Source of the DNA: CAXBDP01 sp963974465
Lineage (GTDB): Bacteria > Bacteroidota > Bacteroidia > Cytophagales > Cyclobacteriaceae
Strand: one strand, 5' to 3'
Assembly (NCBI GenBank): GCA_049340005.1
Contig: JBMPIY010000016.1
Length of the DNA stretch: 64,000 bases
The notes under the pieces are model-generated. The model was not told the origin of the DNA, did no database searches, and worked only from the letters and a program-made list of their open reading frames with translations. Of the stretch, positions 46,148 to 54,439 are shown in pieces. Positions within the stretch are counted from its first letter, which is position 1, and every line of letters begins with the position of its first letter. The position numbers and the translations under genes were made by a program.

Positions 46148-47605
46148 ATGAAAAAAAGTAAAATTCAATCTCCTTTCAAAATAATTTGGTTAGGAGCAAT
46201 TTTGATGACAGGTTTTGTGGCATGTGAAGATTTGGAAGTGGAAAATCTTAATGAACCAAATCAAGATCAAATATATTCCTTACCGGAAGAGTATCTTCCT
46301 TTAATTGAAAGTTCTTATGCTACATGGTGGAATGCCTTAGAGAAAAGTGATCCAAACTGGGGCTTAAGTGTTGCGGGTGAGTCAATGACCTCTTCTTGGG
46401 GGAACTGGGCAGCTCAAGATTTAGGTACGATTCCTCGTCAGCAATTGCAGAATAATTTGACGTACTCTAACAGGGCGGTAATGACTACGCCTTGGAATAC
46501 TCTAAATTCTGCATTGGCTACGACAAATGCTATCATGAGGAAAATTGTTGTAGACAATATTCCAGTGATTGATGGAGCTGGTGAAGATAGAACCCAAGAG
46601 GCATTGGCACTTGGTAGAGGTATGCAGGGCTTGGCTTTAGGAGCCTTAGGGATGCTATTTGATCAAGCATATATTCTGGATGAAAATTCAGACTTGGAGC
46701 AGCTAGAGTTTTTGCCTTATGATCAGGTGATTTCTGCTTCTCGTCAAAAATTGAGTGAAGCTATTCAAATAGCTAGCTCTAATACATTTACTGTAAACAT
46801 TTTAAATTCTGAGTGGAGTTCAGCTCAACTTGCCCAGTACTTTAGTACCATGTCTGCTAAGATTGAAGCTTTTTCTGCTCGAAATGCACAGGAGACAACA
46901 GCGAATGTAAATTGGGAAGAAATCCTGCAGTTGACTAATAATGGTATTTCGACTGATATATCTGTATTAGGTGATGGTGGTTCTCAATGGTGGAATCGTA
47001 TTAAACTACAAGGACAAGATCCGGGATGGGCTTTTGTTTCATCTAGAATAGTAAATATGATGGATGATAGAATGCCATACCCTTGGCCTACTGGTGTAAA
47101 TTCAGTTGCGGTTCCTTCTGATCCTAAAGATGATAGAATGGCGACGGATTATAAGACATCAGCGCCACCTTTTCAAGCTGCGAGAGGCTACTATTTCTTT
47201 TCTATGTATTACTATCAGAGATTCCAATCATATAGAGCAAATCTAAATACTGAAATTGTTCATATGTTGGTTGCGGAGAATGATTTGCTAAAGGCTGAGG
47301 CACTAGTTCGAACAGGCGGCTCTAAAGTTACTGCAGCTAATCTGATTAATGAAACACGTGTTGAGAGAGGTGGCCTAGCTCCACTTACAGGAAGTGAGAG
47401 TAATGATGTATTGCTTGCCGCCATTGTTTATGAGAGATTAGCTGAATTGCCATGGACAAATACTTTGACGAATGGGTTCTTTATTAGAAGAGGTACTACG
47501 GTGACAAATATGCAATTGCTGCCAGGTACAATACCTCATCTTCCAGTTCCAGCGCAAGAATTGGAATTATTTGGACTACCATATTATTCGTTTGGAGGTG
47601 AATAA
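46148..47605 (+). CDS. SusD/RagB-type surface lipoprotein (pair 2)
   Basis: A 485-residue lipoprotein with lipobox FVAC (about Cys26) followed by EDLEVENLNEPNQDQ, nearly the same start as the first SusD. The middle holds helical repeats rich in tryptophan (ATWWNALEKSDPNW, TSSWGNW). The end, PHLPVPAQELELFGLP.YSFGG, matches the first SusD closely. It binds the ligand for the SusC encoded just upstream. A perfect long hairpin terminator closes the operon. Confidence 0.9.
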   Translation: MKKSKIQSPFKIIWLGAILMTGFVACEDLEVENLNEPNQDQIYSLPEEYLPLIESSYATWWNALEKSDPNWGLSVAGESMTSSWGNWAAQDLGTIPRQQLQNNLTYSNRAVMTTPWNTLNSALATTNAIMRKIVVDNIPVIDGAGEDRTQEALALGRGMQGLALGALGMLFDQAYILDENSDLEQLEFLPYDQVISASRQKLSEAIQIASSNTFTVNILNSEWSSAQLAQYFSTMSAKIEAFSARNAQETTANVNWEEILQLTNNGISTDISVLGDGGSQWWNRIKLQGQDPGWAFVSSRIVNMMDDRMPYPWPTGVNSVAVPSDPKDDRMATDYKTSAPPFQAARGYYFFSMYYYQRFQSYRANLNTEIVHMLVAENDLLKAEALVRTGGSKVTAANLINETRVERGGLAPLTGSESNDVLLAAIVYERLAELPWTNTLTNGFFIRRGTTVTNMQLLPGTIPHLPVPAQELELFGLPYYSFGGE

Positions 47606-47638
47606 TTTTTCTAATTATTTACAATAAATTTAGTACTT

Positions 47639-47676
47639 ATGAGATGGGTAGATGTATCTACCCATCTCATTTTTTA
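47639..47676 (+). terminator. Terminator after SusCD pair 2
   Basis: ATGAGATGGGTAGAT and ATCTACCCATCTCAT are exact 15-nt complements separated by two bases, followed by a T run. This is the strongest hairpin in the window. Confidence 0.92.
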
Positions 47677-47687
47677 CCATTTATATT

Positions 47688-47819
47688 ATGAAGTTTATAA
47701 GCAGAATTGTCTTGATAGTTTTATTTTTTGGGACTATTTTAATTGTTTCATGCGAGCGAAATGAGTATGTAGATACTGCTCCCGCTCCAGAAGTTCCTGG
47801 AAATCCAAGTGTAAAATGA
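47688..47819 (+). CDS. 43-residue lipoprotein
   Basis: A short frame opens right after the SusCD terminator: MKFISRIVLIVLFFGTILIV, then the lipobox cysteine in IVSC, then a 21-residue mature tail (ERNEYVDTAPAPEVPGNPSVK) rich in proline and acidic residues. The signal peptide with lipobox makes it credible as a real gene despite its size. No family recognised. It precedes the SGNH cassette by 61 nt and may belong to it, or be a small lipoprotein of the SusCD system. Confidence 0.6.
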   Translation: MKFISRIVLIVLFFGTILIVSCERNEYVDTAPAPEVPGNPSVK

Positions 47820-47880
47820 TGATAGGATTTAACCATCTTTCAAAATGTAGTTAGTTTATTTTTTCTATACTAGATTTATT

Positions 47881-49632
47881 GTGAGAAAGGTTTCTTTTTA
47901 TATTATAACTTTTTTAGTGCCTTTCTTATTAGTAGGATTCATAGAGTTAGCTTTCTATGTGTTTAATATAGCAGAGGAAGTTCCAATATTTATAGAATCA
48001 GAAATTGACAAGCGTTATTTAAAGTTAAATCCAAATATTGCTGAAAGATATTTTAAATCCAGCTTAATTTCAGTAAGGGGAGAAAACGATTCTTTTTTAA
48101 AGACTAAAAGTGAGAGCACTCTAAGAATAGTTATTCAAGGAGAAAGTTCTATTCAAGGGTTTCCTTATGGCCATTCTATCTCTGCTCCTAGAATATTAAA
48201 AAGTTATTTAAAAAAAATTTACCCATCATATAAGGTTGAAGTTATAAATCTGGGAATAACTGCTATAAGTAGTTATGTCATAAAAGATATGGCTTATGAA
48301 GTGGCTAAATTAGAGCCAGATTATGTAATTATTTATGCAGGACATAATGAATTTTATGGAGCTTATGGAAGTGCTACTTCAGAATATGCAACAACTAATG
48401 AGAACATCACTGCACTATTTTTCTTTTTAAAGCGATTTCGAGTTTTCAGGTTTATATCAAGTTTTATTGCAGGAAGTGAGGTCGAAGAGTTTGATGCTAC
48501 AAAGACTTTAATGGAGAAGATGGCCTATGATAAGAAAATTGAATTAGATTCAGAAATCTACAGTACTACCATTGAAAGATTTACCAGTAATATAAAGGAT
48601 ATTTCAAATATTTATAAAAGGAATTCTATCCCTTTTGCCATAAGCACCTTAGCTATCAATCTAAAAGATCAACCACCTTTCCTATCAGAGAATTTAACTA
48701 TTGAAAAACTGTATGAATATATAGATCTGATTAAAGAGGATTCAGTGAGTAATGAAGTTGTTTCCGAATTAGAGAAATTAGAGAAAGCTTACCCAACTAA
48801 TGCACTTTTATACTATCTTCTAGGTAAGAGCAACTTGCAGCTTGGTAATACTAATGCGGCAGAAAAATATTTTATACTAAGTCTCCAACATGATGCTCTT
48901 AGATTTCGTGCTCCATTAGAACTAAATAATAGGCTGGTTGAGTTAGCAAATAGTGAAAATATTGACCTTATAGATGTTTATAATACTTTTAAAATACATT
49001 CAAACGCAGGAATAATTGGAAATGAATTGATACTTGAGCATATTCATCCTAACATACTTGGCTATTCAATATTAGCTTATTGCTTTTTAGAGAATATTCT
49101 GGGGAGTGGATTTTTACCGAATATTAATAGTTCAAAGGAATTGTATTTAGATGAAGATTTTTTAAATATTTATTCAAACTATATCAACCCTTTGGACTCG
49201 ATAATAGGAACAGTTACTGTGAATGCGTTATTAAGAAATTGGCCATTTAATCTGTATGATTCTTTATTTTCTCCTCCACCTTTAAAATATGAGGCAAGTG
49301 TTGAGCTTGATTTAGCAGTTGATGTAACTTCAAACTTAATTTCGCACTATGATGCGAGCTTAATATTGTGTCGAAATTATATGTTGGAAAATGAATACAT
49401 AAATATGCTTAGAGTTGCTAATGCATTAAGTTTAGAATGGAATAATCGTCCAAGAATACAAATTTATCAATTTATAGCATTAGCAAAGTTGCAAAAGATC
49501 GCTGATGCTAAAGAAATTTTTTGTTATTTAGTTCATAGCTTAGGGAGGGAGGTAGTCATAAAAGAGCTTAAAAGTGTTATTGAAGGAACTGAAATTGGTT
49601 TTGAAAGTTTTGAGTCGTTCATTAATGATTAA
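47881..49632 (+). CDS. Membrane-anchored SGNH/GDSL hydrolase-like protein 1
   Basis: A 583-residue protein with one N-terminal membrane segment (about residues 7-27), starting at GTG. The extracytoplasmic part has a conserved LNPNIAERYF segment, and the SGNH blocks are IQGESSIQGFP (nucleophile serine), INLGITAISS, YAGHNEFYGAYG (Asn/His) and EHIHPNILGY (catalytic histidine, with Glu where Asp is usual). A TPR-like stretch (LLYYLLGKSNLQLGNTNAAEK) is inserted before the last block, and a helical tail follows. It is probably an esterase or acyl-transfer enzyme at the envelope; the substrate is unknown. It is paralogous to the protein at 50181, with a small lipoprotein gene between them. Confidence 0.8.
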   Translation: MRKVSFYIITFLVPFLLVGFIELAFYVFNIAEEVPIFIESEIDKRYLKLNPNIAERYFKSSLISVRGENDSFLKTKSESTLRIVIQGESSIQGFPYGHSISAPRILKSYLKKIYPSYKVEVINLGITAISSYVIKDMAYEVAKLEPDYVIIYAGHNEFYGAYGSATSEYATTNENITALFFFLKRFRVFRFISSFIAGSEVEEFDATKTLMEKMAYDKKIELDSEIYSTTIERFTSNIKDISNIYKRNSIPFAISTLAINLKDQPPFLSENLTIEKLYEYIDLIKEDSVSNEVVSELEKLEKAYPTNALLYYLLGKSNLQLGNTNAAEKYFILSLQHDALRFRAPLELNNRLVELANSENIDLIDVYNTFKIHSNAGIIGNELILEHIHPNILGYSILAYCFLENILGSGFLPNINSSKELYLDEDFLNIYSNYINPLDSIIGTVTVNALLRNWPFNLYDSLFSPPPLKYEASVELDLAVDVTSNLISHYDASLILCRNYMLENEYINMLRVANALSLEWNNRPRIQIYQFIALAKLQKIADAKEIFCYLVHSLGREVVIKELKSVIEGTEIGFESFESFIND

Positions 49633-49641
49633 TATTGTAGT

Positions 49642-50172
49642 ATGAGAGTTCTAGTGTGTTTTATGTTGATTCTAATATTCTGTAATAGCTGTAAGAACTC
49701 ATCTGTTATAGGAAGGGAGATTAGGATTGAAATTAGATCAGAAATTTTAGATAATTCATGGATTAAAATTGATGAAATGAGTTTCTTTCATTACGTAACA
49801 GATACTATGCTTCAAACTAGTAAGGCTAGTTATACGAATAATGAATATTCCCCACCAGATTATTTAGTTTCTAAATACACTGACTATACTTTTATTCCTG
49901 CTAGTAAAATGTTCAAGTGGAATGATTTCACTAAATCATGGCTACAAATTGAAAGAACAAATACAGAAATAGTTTCTGATTATATAGTTGAAATAAATCG
50001 GAGCCAAGTTGAGACTACTGGTAGCAGCGACTTACTAGATAGGATATACGAATATTCTAGCACACAAATAGATATGTTTAATGGGATAATGGTTATTAAG
50101 CGGAGAGATGATAAACCCATAAAAGTAAGCTGGAGCAGTAATTATAATGGTATTATTACTGTAGTTGAATAA
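49642..50172 (+). CDS. Small lipoprotein between the two SGNH genes
   Basis: A 176-residue lipoprotein with lipobox CNSC (Cys17). The start of the mature part (SEILDNSWIKIDEMSFFHY) and the end (RRDDKPIKVSWSSNYNG) resemble the lipoprotein at 38423, in spite of low overall similarity. It lies 9 nt after one SGNH gene and 8 nt before the other, so all three are surely co-transcribed and probably act in one complex or pathway. Function unknown. AT-rich codon use, like its neighbours. Confidence 0.7.
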   Translation: MRVLVCFMLILIFCNSCKNSSVIGREIRIEIRSEILDNSWIKIDEMSFFHYVTDTMLQTSKASYTNNEYSPPDYLVSKYTDYTFIPASKMFKWNDFTKSWLQIERTNTEIVSDYIVEINRSQVETTGSSDLLDRIYEYSSTQIDMFNGIMVIKRRDDKPIKVSWSSNYNGIITVVE

Positions 50173-50180
50173 ATCATGTC

Positions 50181-52145
50181 ATGAAAATCAGAATAATTTC
50201 ATTTTATTTTATATTAATTGTACTTATTCCGGCTGTAGTCTTAGTGTTGATTGAAGTAGCTTTGAGGTTTTTTAATTATGGTGAAGACTTTCCACTTTTT
50301 ATCAATGATCCAAATAATAGTAAATATTTAGTAGTAAATCCTGAATTTTCTTCTAGATATTTTTCTGATAGTACGATTGCTCCAGAAGCAGGATATGATC
50401 CTTTTTTAAAGGTTAAGCCAATTGATACGTACAGGATATTTGTTTTGGGAGAATCCACAGCTGCCGGATTCCCATTTAGTCATGGTGCTTCATTTCCAAG
50501 ACAGCTTGAATTTCTTTTATCTAATCGACTAAATAGAGAGGTAGAAGTAATAAACTTATCAATGGCTGCTATAAACTCTTATACCATAAAAGATTTAGTA
50601 GATGAAGTAATTGAGCAAGAACCTGATCATGTTTTAATTTATTTAGGCCACAATGAATATTATGGGGCTTTAGGAGTTGGTTCTTCACTGGGAATATTTG
50701 GGGGGCAAACATTAAAGAATCTTTATCTAACCTTTAGAGACTTAAGGATTGTTCAATTAATTGGAAGTATTTTTGAATCAAGTCCTTCAGCAACAAATCT
50801 TAAAGACGATATAACTTTAATGGAACGTGTCGTTGAAAATCAAGAAATTTCGAAGGATAGTAAAGTATATGAATTGGGTTTAAGCCAATTTAGAAATAAT
50901 CTTGACCAAATTCTCAGGAAATTGAGTGAGTCAAATGTTAAAGTCTCGATCAGTAATTTGGTTTCTAATATAAAAGATCAGACTCCTTTGGGGTATAGGG
51001 AAGTTGATGATTCCTCTCTAAGCGCGCTACTAATTCAGTTGAATCCTAGTACGGGTGAGATACCGGATCTAACAGGAGTAGAACTTGATTTTTTAATAAA
51101 GTTTGAAGAAAGGTATCCTAATCATTCAGGACTTCAATTCTTAATTGGTCGTAAAATGTTAAGCCTTGATAGTGGTTCCTCCAAGGCAGTAGATTACCTG
51201 CTTGATGCAAAGGATTCAGATTTAATAAAATTTAGAGCGCCGTCAGAGATAAATAAAATTATTGCTTCAAAGGCAGCAGAATACAATTCGGAGTTTATAG
51301 ATATGACTAAATTCTTCGAGTCAGAAAGTGGTACATATATTCCAGGGTATGAATATTTTACCGAACACTTACACCCAAATTTACTAGGTTACAGAAAAAT
51401 GGCATTGGCCTTCTATTCTGTTTTTTCAAATGATAGTATTGATGAAGAGTTTGACATTCCGACATATACAGAGATTGATTCCATTTATGGTGAATTAATG
51501 ATTGCCAGACTTAAAGAGAATTGGCCATTTAAAAGCGGGGTTAGTAATGTGGATCCAATTGATAGTTTTAAACCTAAAACAGTTTCTGAAGTACTAGCAG
51601 TGAATGTTGTTAATCAAAATATTTCATGGTTAGAGGCGAATGCTCGTTTATATAATGAATATAAAAAGAGAAATAGCCCAAAGGTACTTAGGCCTGCTAC
51701 TGCAATGTCTCAAGAGTTTCGAAATCTAGATGAGCCTATTGAATTATTAGCAGAAGCGAACCTATTGATTGGAGATACCGCTACAGCGATTAAAATAATT
51801 TTACCTAAATTTGAGATTGAGAGTAAGGAGAAGTTTGGGGACATATTAGCAAATATTTACCTTAATAGAAGAGAGCTTTCTTTAGCCTTGTCTGTGTATA
51901 AAAGATTAAGTTTGATTAATCCAATAAATAATAATTTTAAACTGAGAATCAAAGCTTTGGAGCAAGTCATGGGTTCTTTGAACAAGCAGGAAGTCTATTT
52001 AGAATCAGAAAGGGAGGAGATCGTAGGTTATCTCGGAGCGTATATATATTTGGGTTTGAAGAAAGAATCACAATACTGGCTGGATTTTCTGAAGAAAAAT
52101 TTTCCTGGTGAAGATTTAAAGCAATTTGAAGCATTGATTAATTGA
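50181..52145 (+). CDS. Membrane-anchored SGNH/GDSL hydrolase-like protein 2
   Basis: A 654-residue protein with one N-terminal membrane segment (about 6-28). SGNH blocks: FVLGESTAAGFPF (nucleophile serine), INLSMAAINSY, YLGHNEYYGALG and EHLHPNLLGY (catalytic histidine preceded by Glu at the Asp position, as in its paralogue). The NPEFSSRYF segment before block I also matches the paralogue. A C-terminal region of about 120 residues has TPR-like helices (EANLLIGDTATAIK; LANIYLNRRELSLALSVYKR). It may be a surface-polymer esterase or transferase. The small DUF5989 gene follows by 11 nt. Confidence 0.8.
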   Translation: MKIRIISFYFILIVLIPAVVLVLIEVALRFFNYGEDFPLFINDPNNSKYLVVNPEFSSRYFSDSTIAPEAGYDPFLKVKPIDTYRIFVLGESTAAGFPFSHGASFPRQLEFLLSNRLNREVEVINLSMAAINSYTIKDLVDEVIEQEPDHVLIYLGHNEYYGALGVGSSLGIFGGQTLKNLYLTFRDLRIVQLIGSIFESSPSATNLKDDITLMERVVENQEISKDSKVYELGLSQFRNNLDQILRKLSESNVKVSISNLVSNIKDQTPLGYREVDDSSLSALLIQLNPSTGEIPDLTGVELDFLIKFEERYPNHSGLQFLIGRKMLSLDSGSSKAVDYLLDAKDSDLIKFRAPSEINKIIASKAAEYNSEFIDMTKFFESESGTYIPGYEYFTEHLHPNLLGYRKMALAFYSVFSNDSIDEEFDIPTYTEIDSIYGELMIARLKENWPFKSGVSNVDPIDSFKPKTVSEVLAVNVVNQNISWLEANARLYNEYKKRNSPKVLRPATAMSQEFRNLDEPIELLAEANLLIGDTATAIKIILPKFEIESKEKFGDILANIYLNRRELSLALSVYKRLSLINPINNNFKLRIKALEQVMGSLNKQEVYLESEREEIVGYLGAYIYLGLKKESQYWLDFLKKNFPGEDLKQFEALIN

Positions 52146-52156
52146 AATCTTGAATA

Positions 52157-52306
52157 ATGGAGTTTTTTAAAGACCTTTTTAATTTCATTCTTAACAGAAA
52201 GAAACTTTGGCTTATTCCGATAATAGTGATTCTTTTATTGTTGAGTATAGTAATTGTACTAGTTGAAGGAACTGCTCTAGCTCCATTTATTTATACAGTT
52301 TTTTAA
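52157..52306 (+). CDS. DUF5989-type small membrane protein
   Basis: A 49-residue protein, MEFFKDLFNFILNRKKLWLI followed by a long hydrophobic helix (PIIVILLLLSIVIVLVEG) and the ending TALAPFIYTVF. I recognise the pattern of DUF5989, tiny single-pass proteins often encoded beside SxtJ-like membrane proteins, carbamoyltransferases and SGNH hydrolases. Here only the SGNH genes are present. It is last in the cassette. Function unknown; a role as a membrane partner of the hydrolases is inference. Confidence 0.75.
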   Translation: MEFFKDLFNFILNRKKLWLIPIIVILLLLSIVIVLVEGTALAPFIYTVF

Positions 52307-52417
52307 AGGAAGTTTTATTTTATTTGGTTACACATTTCTACTGCAAACCAATTACTAATCTTTGTAAATTTTATTAGTTCAAGCGCACCGCATTTTTTGA
52401 AAATTGTTTTTCTGTAA

Positions 52418-52894
52418 TTATTCTATAATTACTTTTTTCCTCATGGAATTATCTGATTGAACGTTGCTGAACTCAAAATCAGGAATGTGAATCACATTGT
52501 TTTCTTTCTTGCTCAACCAAATATTTCTTGACTCTATAATCTCTTCTTTATTTGAAGAAATTATTACACTGTTATATGAGTTAGGAATAAGAGTTTTCTG
52601 CATTAGTTGATTGTAAGTAGAACCAACCTTTTTGAAGAAATTCAAATTGTTACTTGATTGAAAGGCCAATAAAATTTGGCGTTCCTCTTTGTCATTTTTT
52701 GGTTTAGGGAAGGTTACTTCTTTCAAATCCGTAATTAGTAGCGTTCCATTATCTACTATCACATGTGCATATGTGTAATATGTGCTAGTTGCTTCTGCTG
52801 GTGCAGCATCTGTTTTTATACTTTGGCCAATTGTTTCATAGTTCAATGTTATTGTCAATATGAACAGTGAAAAGTAGAAAGCTAAATTTTTCAT
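52418..52894 (-). CDS. Secreted protein of unknown function
   Basis: A 158-residue protein with a signal peptide (cleavage near NYETIGQ). The mature domain is beta-rich with repeated ITDLKEVTFPKPKNDKE and SVIISSNKEEIIES segments and no cysteine. I do not recognise a family. It lies 13 nt downstream of hldD on the same strand and is convergent with DUF5989. It may be a small periplasmic protein transcribed with hldD. Confidence 0.6.
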   Translation of the reverse strand: MKNLAFYFSLFILTITLNYETIGQSIKTDAAPAEATSTYYTYAHVIVDNGTLLITDLKEVTFPKPKNDKEERQILLAFQSSNNLNFFKKVGSTYNQLMQKTLIPNSYNSVIISSNKEEIIESRNIWLSKKENNVIHIPDFEFSNVQSDNSMRKKVIIE

Positions 52895-52907
52895 GTCTCT
52901 AATTGGT

Positions 52908-53879
52908 TTATAAAAATTTATTTTCCTTTAAATAATTTTTGACGTAGTCGTCTATTCCTTCCTCTAAGCTAATAAAATTCATGCCATATCCGATGGATTT
53001 TAGCTTATTCATATTAGCTTCCGTAAAGTATTGATACTTATCGCGGATATCGCTTGGGGTATCTATGTAAGAAATATCTTCTTTCTTGTTTAAGGCACCA
53101 AATACGCCTTTTACCAAATCAAGGAAGGTGCGAGCTTTTCCGCTGCCGAGATTATAAATACCATTATGCTTGCGTTGCTGCATTAAGAAGTAGCAGACAT
53201 TCACCACATCTTTTACATATACAAAATCTCTCATTTGTTCGCCATCCTTATACGCTAGATTATGCGATCGGAATAGTTTCATGCTTCCATTCTGTTCAAT
53301 TTGGTTGAATGCATGAAATATTACAGAAGCCATTCTGCCTTTGTGGTATTCATTAGGGCCATATACGTTAAAGAATTTCAAACCAGCCCAGAAGAATGGT
53401 TTTTCCTCCCGCTCTATTACCCATTTATCAAATTCATTTTTGGACTCTCCGTACGGATTTAATGGCTTCAATTGATCAAGCTTTGTTTCGTCATCCTCAT
53501 ATCCATTTTCTCCCAAACCATAGGTAGCAGCAGATGATGCATAAACAAGCGGAATTTGATGCTTTACACATTTTTCCCAAACCAATTTAGAGTAATCTGT
53601 ATTTAGCTTCCAAAGTAATTCACGATCAAACTCACTTGTATCTGTTCGTGCACCGAGGTGGAATATAAACTCAACCTCTTCTTGGTTCTCTTCAAGCCAT
53701 TCAATAAAGTTATTGCGATCGACTTTATGTAAGATCGTTTTATTCTCTAGATTCTTATTTTTGGTTGCATTTGAGAAATCATCAACGGCAACAATGGCAT
53801 TAAAGCCTTCGGAATTTAATTTCCAAATAAGGCAACTGCCAATAAATCCCGCTGCACCAGTTACTATTATCATATTCAA
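52908..53879 (-). CDS. hldD: ADP-L-glycero-D-manno-heptose-6-epimerase
   Basis: HldD makes the heptose precursor of the lipopolysaccharide inner core. The 323-residue short-chain dehydrogenase-type protein has the NAD(P)-binding IIVTGAAGFIGSCL, the FIFHLGARTDTSE segment typical of HldD, YASSAATYG, the catalytic YGESKNEFD (Tyr-xxx-Lys) and FNVYGPNEYHKGRMASV. ATG at 53879 or, two codons later, at 53873. With lpxB nearby it points to an LPS-producing outer membrane. Confidence 0.93.
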   Translation of the reverse strand: MNMIIVTGAAGFIGSCLIWKLNSEGFNAIVAVDDFSNATKNKNLENKTILHKVDRNNFIEWLEENQEEVEFIFHLGARTDTSEFDRELLWKLNTDYSKLVWEKCVKHQIPLVYASSAATYGLGENGYEDDETKLDQLKPLNPYGESKNEFDKWVIEREEKPFFWAGLKFFNVYGPNEYHKGRMASVIFHAFNQIEQNGSMKLFRSHNLAYKDGEQMRDFVYVKDVVNVCYFLMQQRKHNGIYNLGSGKARTFLDLVKGVFGALNKKEDISYIDTPSDIRDKYQYFTEANMNKLKSIGYGMNFISLEEGIDDYVKNYLKENKFL

Positions 53880-53985
53880 GCTTTTTTACAAAATTACAGA
53901 ATCCAATCCTTTTGGGCTAATAGCTACATGCTTAAAGCTTTTATTCTATGGCAAAGTTCAACTATTTAAAACAGTTGTAACAATG

Positions 53986-53993
53986 TATATTTG
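53986..53993 (+). promoter_or_regulatory. -7 element upstream of queD
   Basis: TATATTTG lies 19 nt before the queD start. The -33 region is not clear. Confidence 0.45.
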
Positions 53994-54011
53994 CAGCAGA
54001 ATTGACAAGCA

Positions 54012-54431
54012 ATGATTTACGTTAGCAGAAAAGAGCATTTTAACGCAGCCCATAAACTTTACAACCCATCGTGGACAGTAGAGAAGAACGAGGAGATTTT
54101 TGGTCCATGTGCAAATGCCAATTGGCATGGCCATAACTTTGAATTGATTGTAACAGTGAAAGGAAAGCCAAACCCTGATACTGGTTTTGTAATTGATTTG
54201 AAGCAATTGAGTACGCTTATCAGGAAAGAAATTATTGATAAGGTGGATCACAAGAATCTCAATTTGGATGTCGATTTTATGATTGGCAAAATGGCCAGTT
54301 GCGAAAATTTGGTGCAGGAGTTTTGGAAGATATTAGCTCCAAAAATTCAAGAAATTGCTCCTGAGGCTCAATTGTACAAGCTTACTCTTTATGAGACGCC
54401 TCGAAATTTCGTAGAATACCTAGGCGAATAA
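54012..54431 (+). CDS. queD: 6-carboxy-5,6,7,8-tetrahydropterin synthase
   Basis: QueD converts dihydroneopterin triphosphate to 6-carboxy-tetrahydropterin, the substrate of QueE. The 139-residue protein has the zinc-binding histidines in EHFNAAHKL and NWHGHNFEL, the catalytic cysteine in FGPCANAN, and DHKNLN. It starts the pair queD-lpxB, with 8 nt between the genes. The next enzyme, QueE, is encoded at 30571. Confidence 0.94.
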   Translation: MIYVSRKEHFNAAHKLYNPSWTVEKNEEIFGPCANANWHGHNFELIVTVKGKPNPDTGFVIDLKQLSTLIRKEIIDKVDHKNLNLDVDFMIGKMASCENLVQEFWKILAPKIQEIAPEAQLYKLTLYETPRNFVEYLGE

Positions 54432-54439
54432 ATGCTTTT

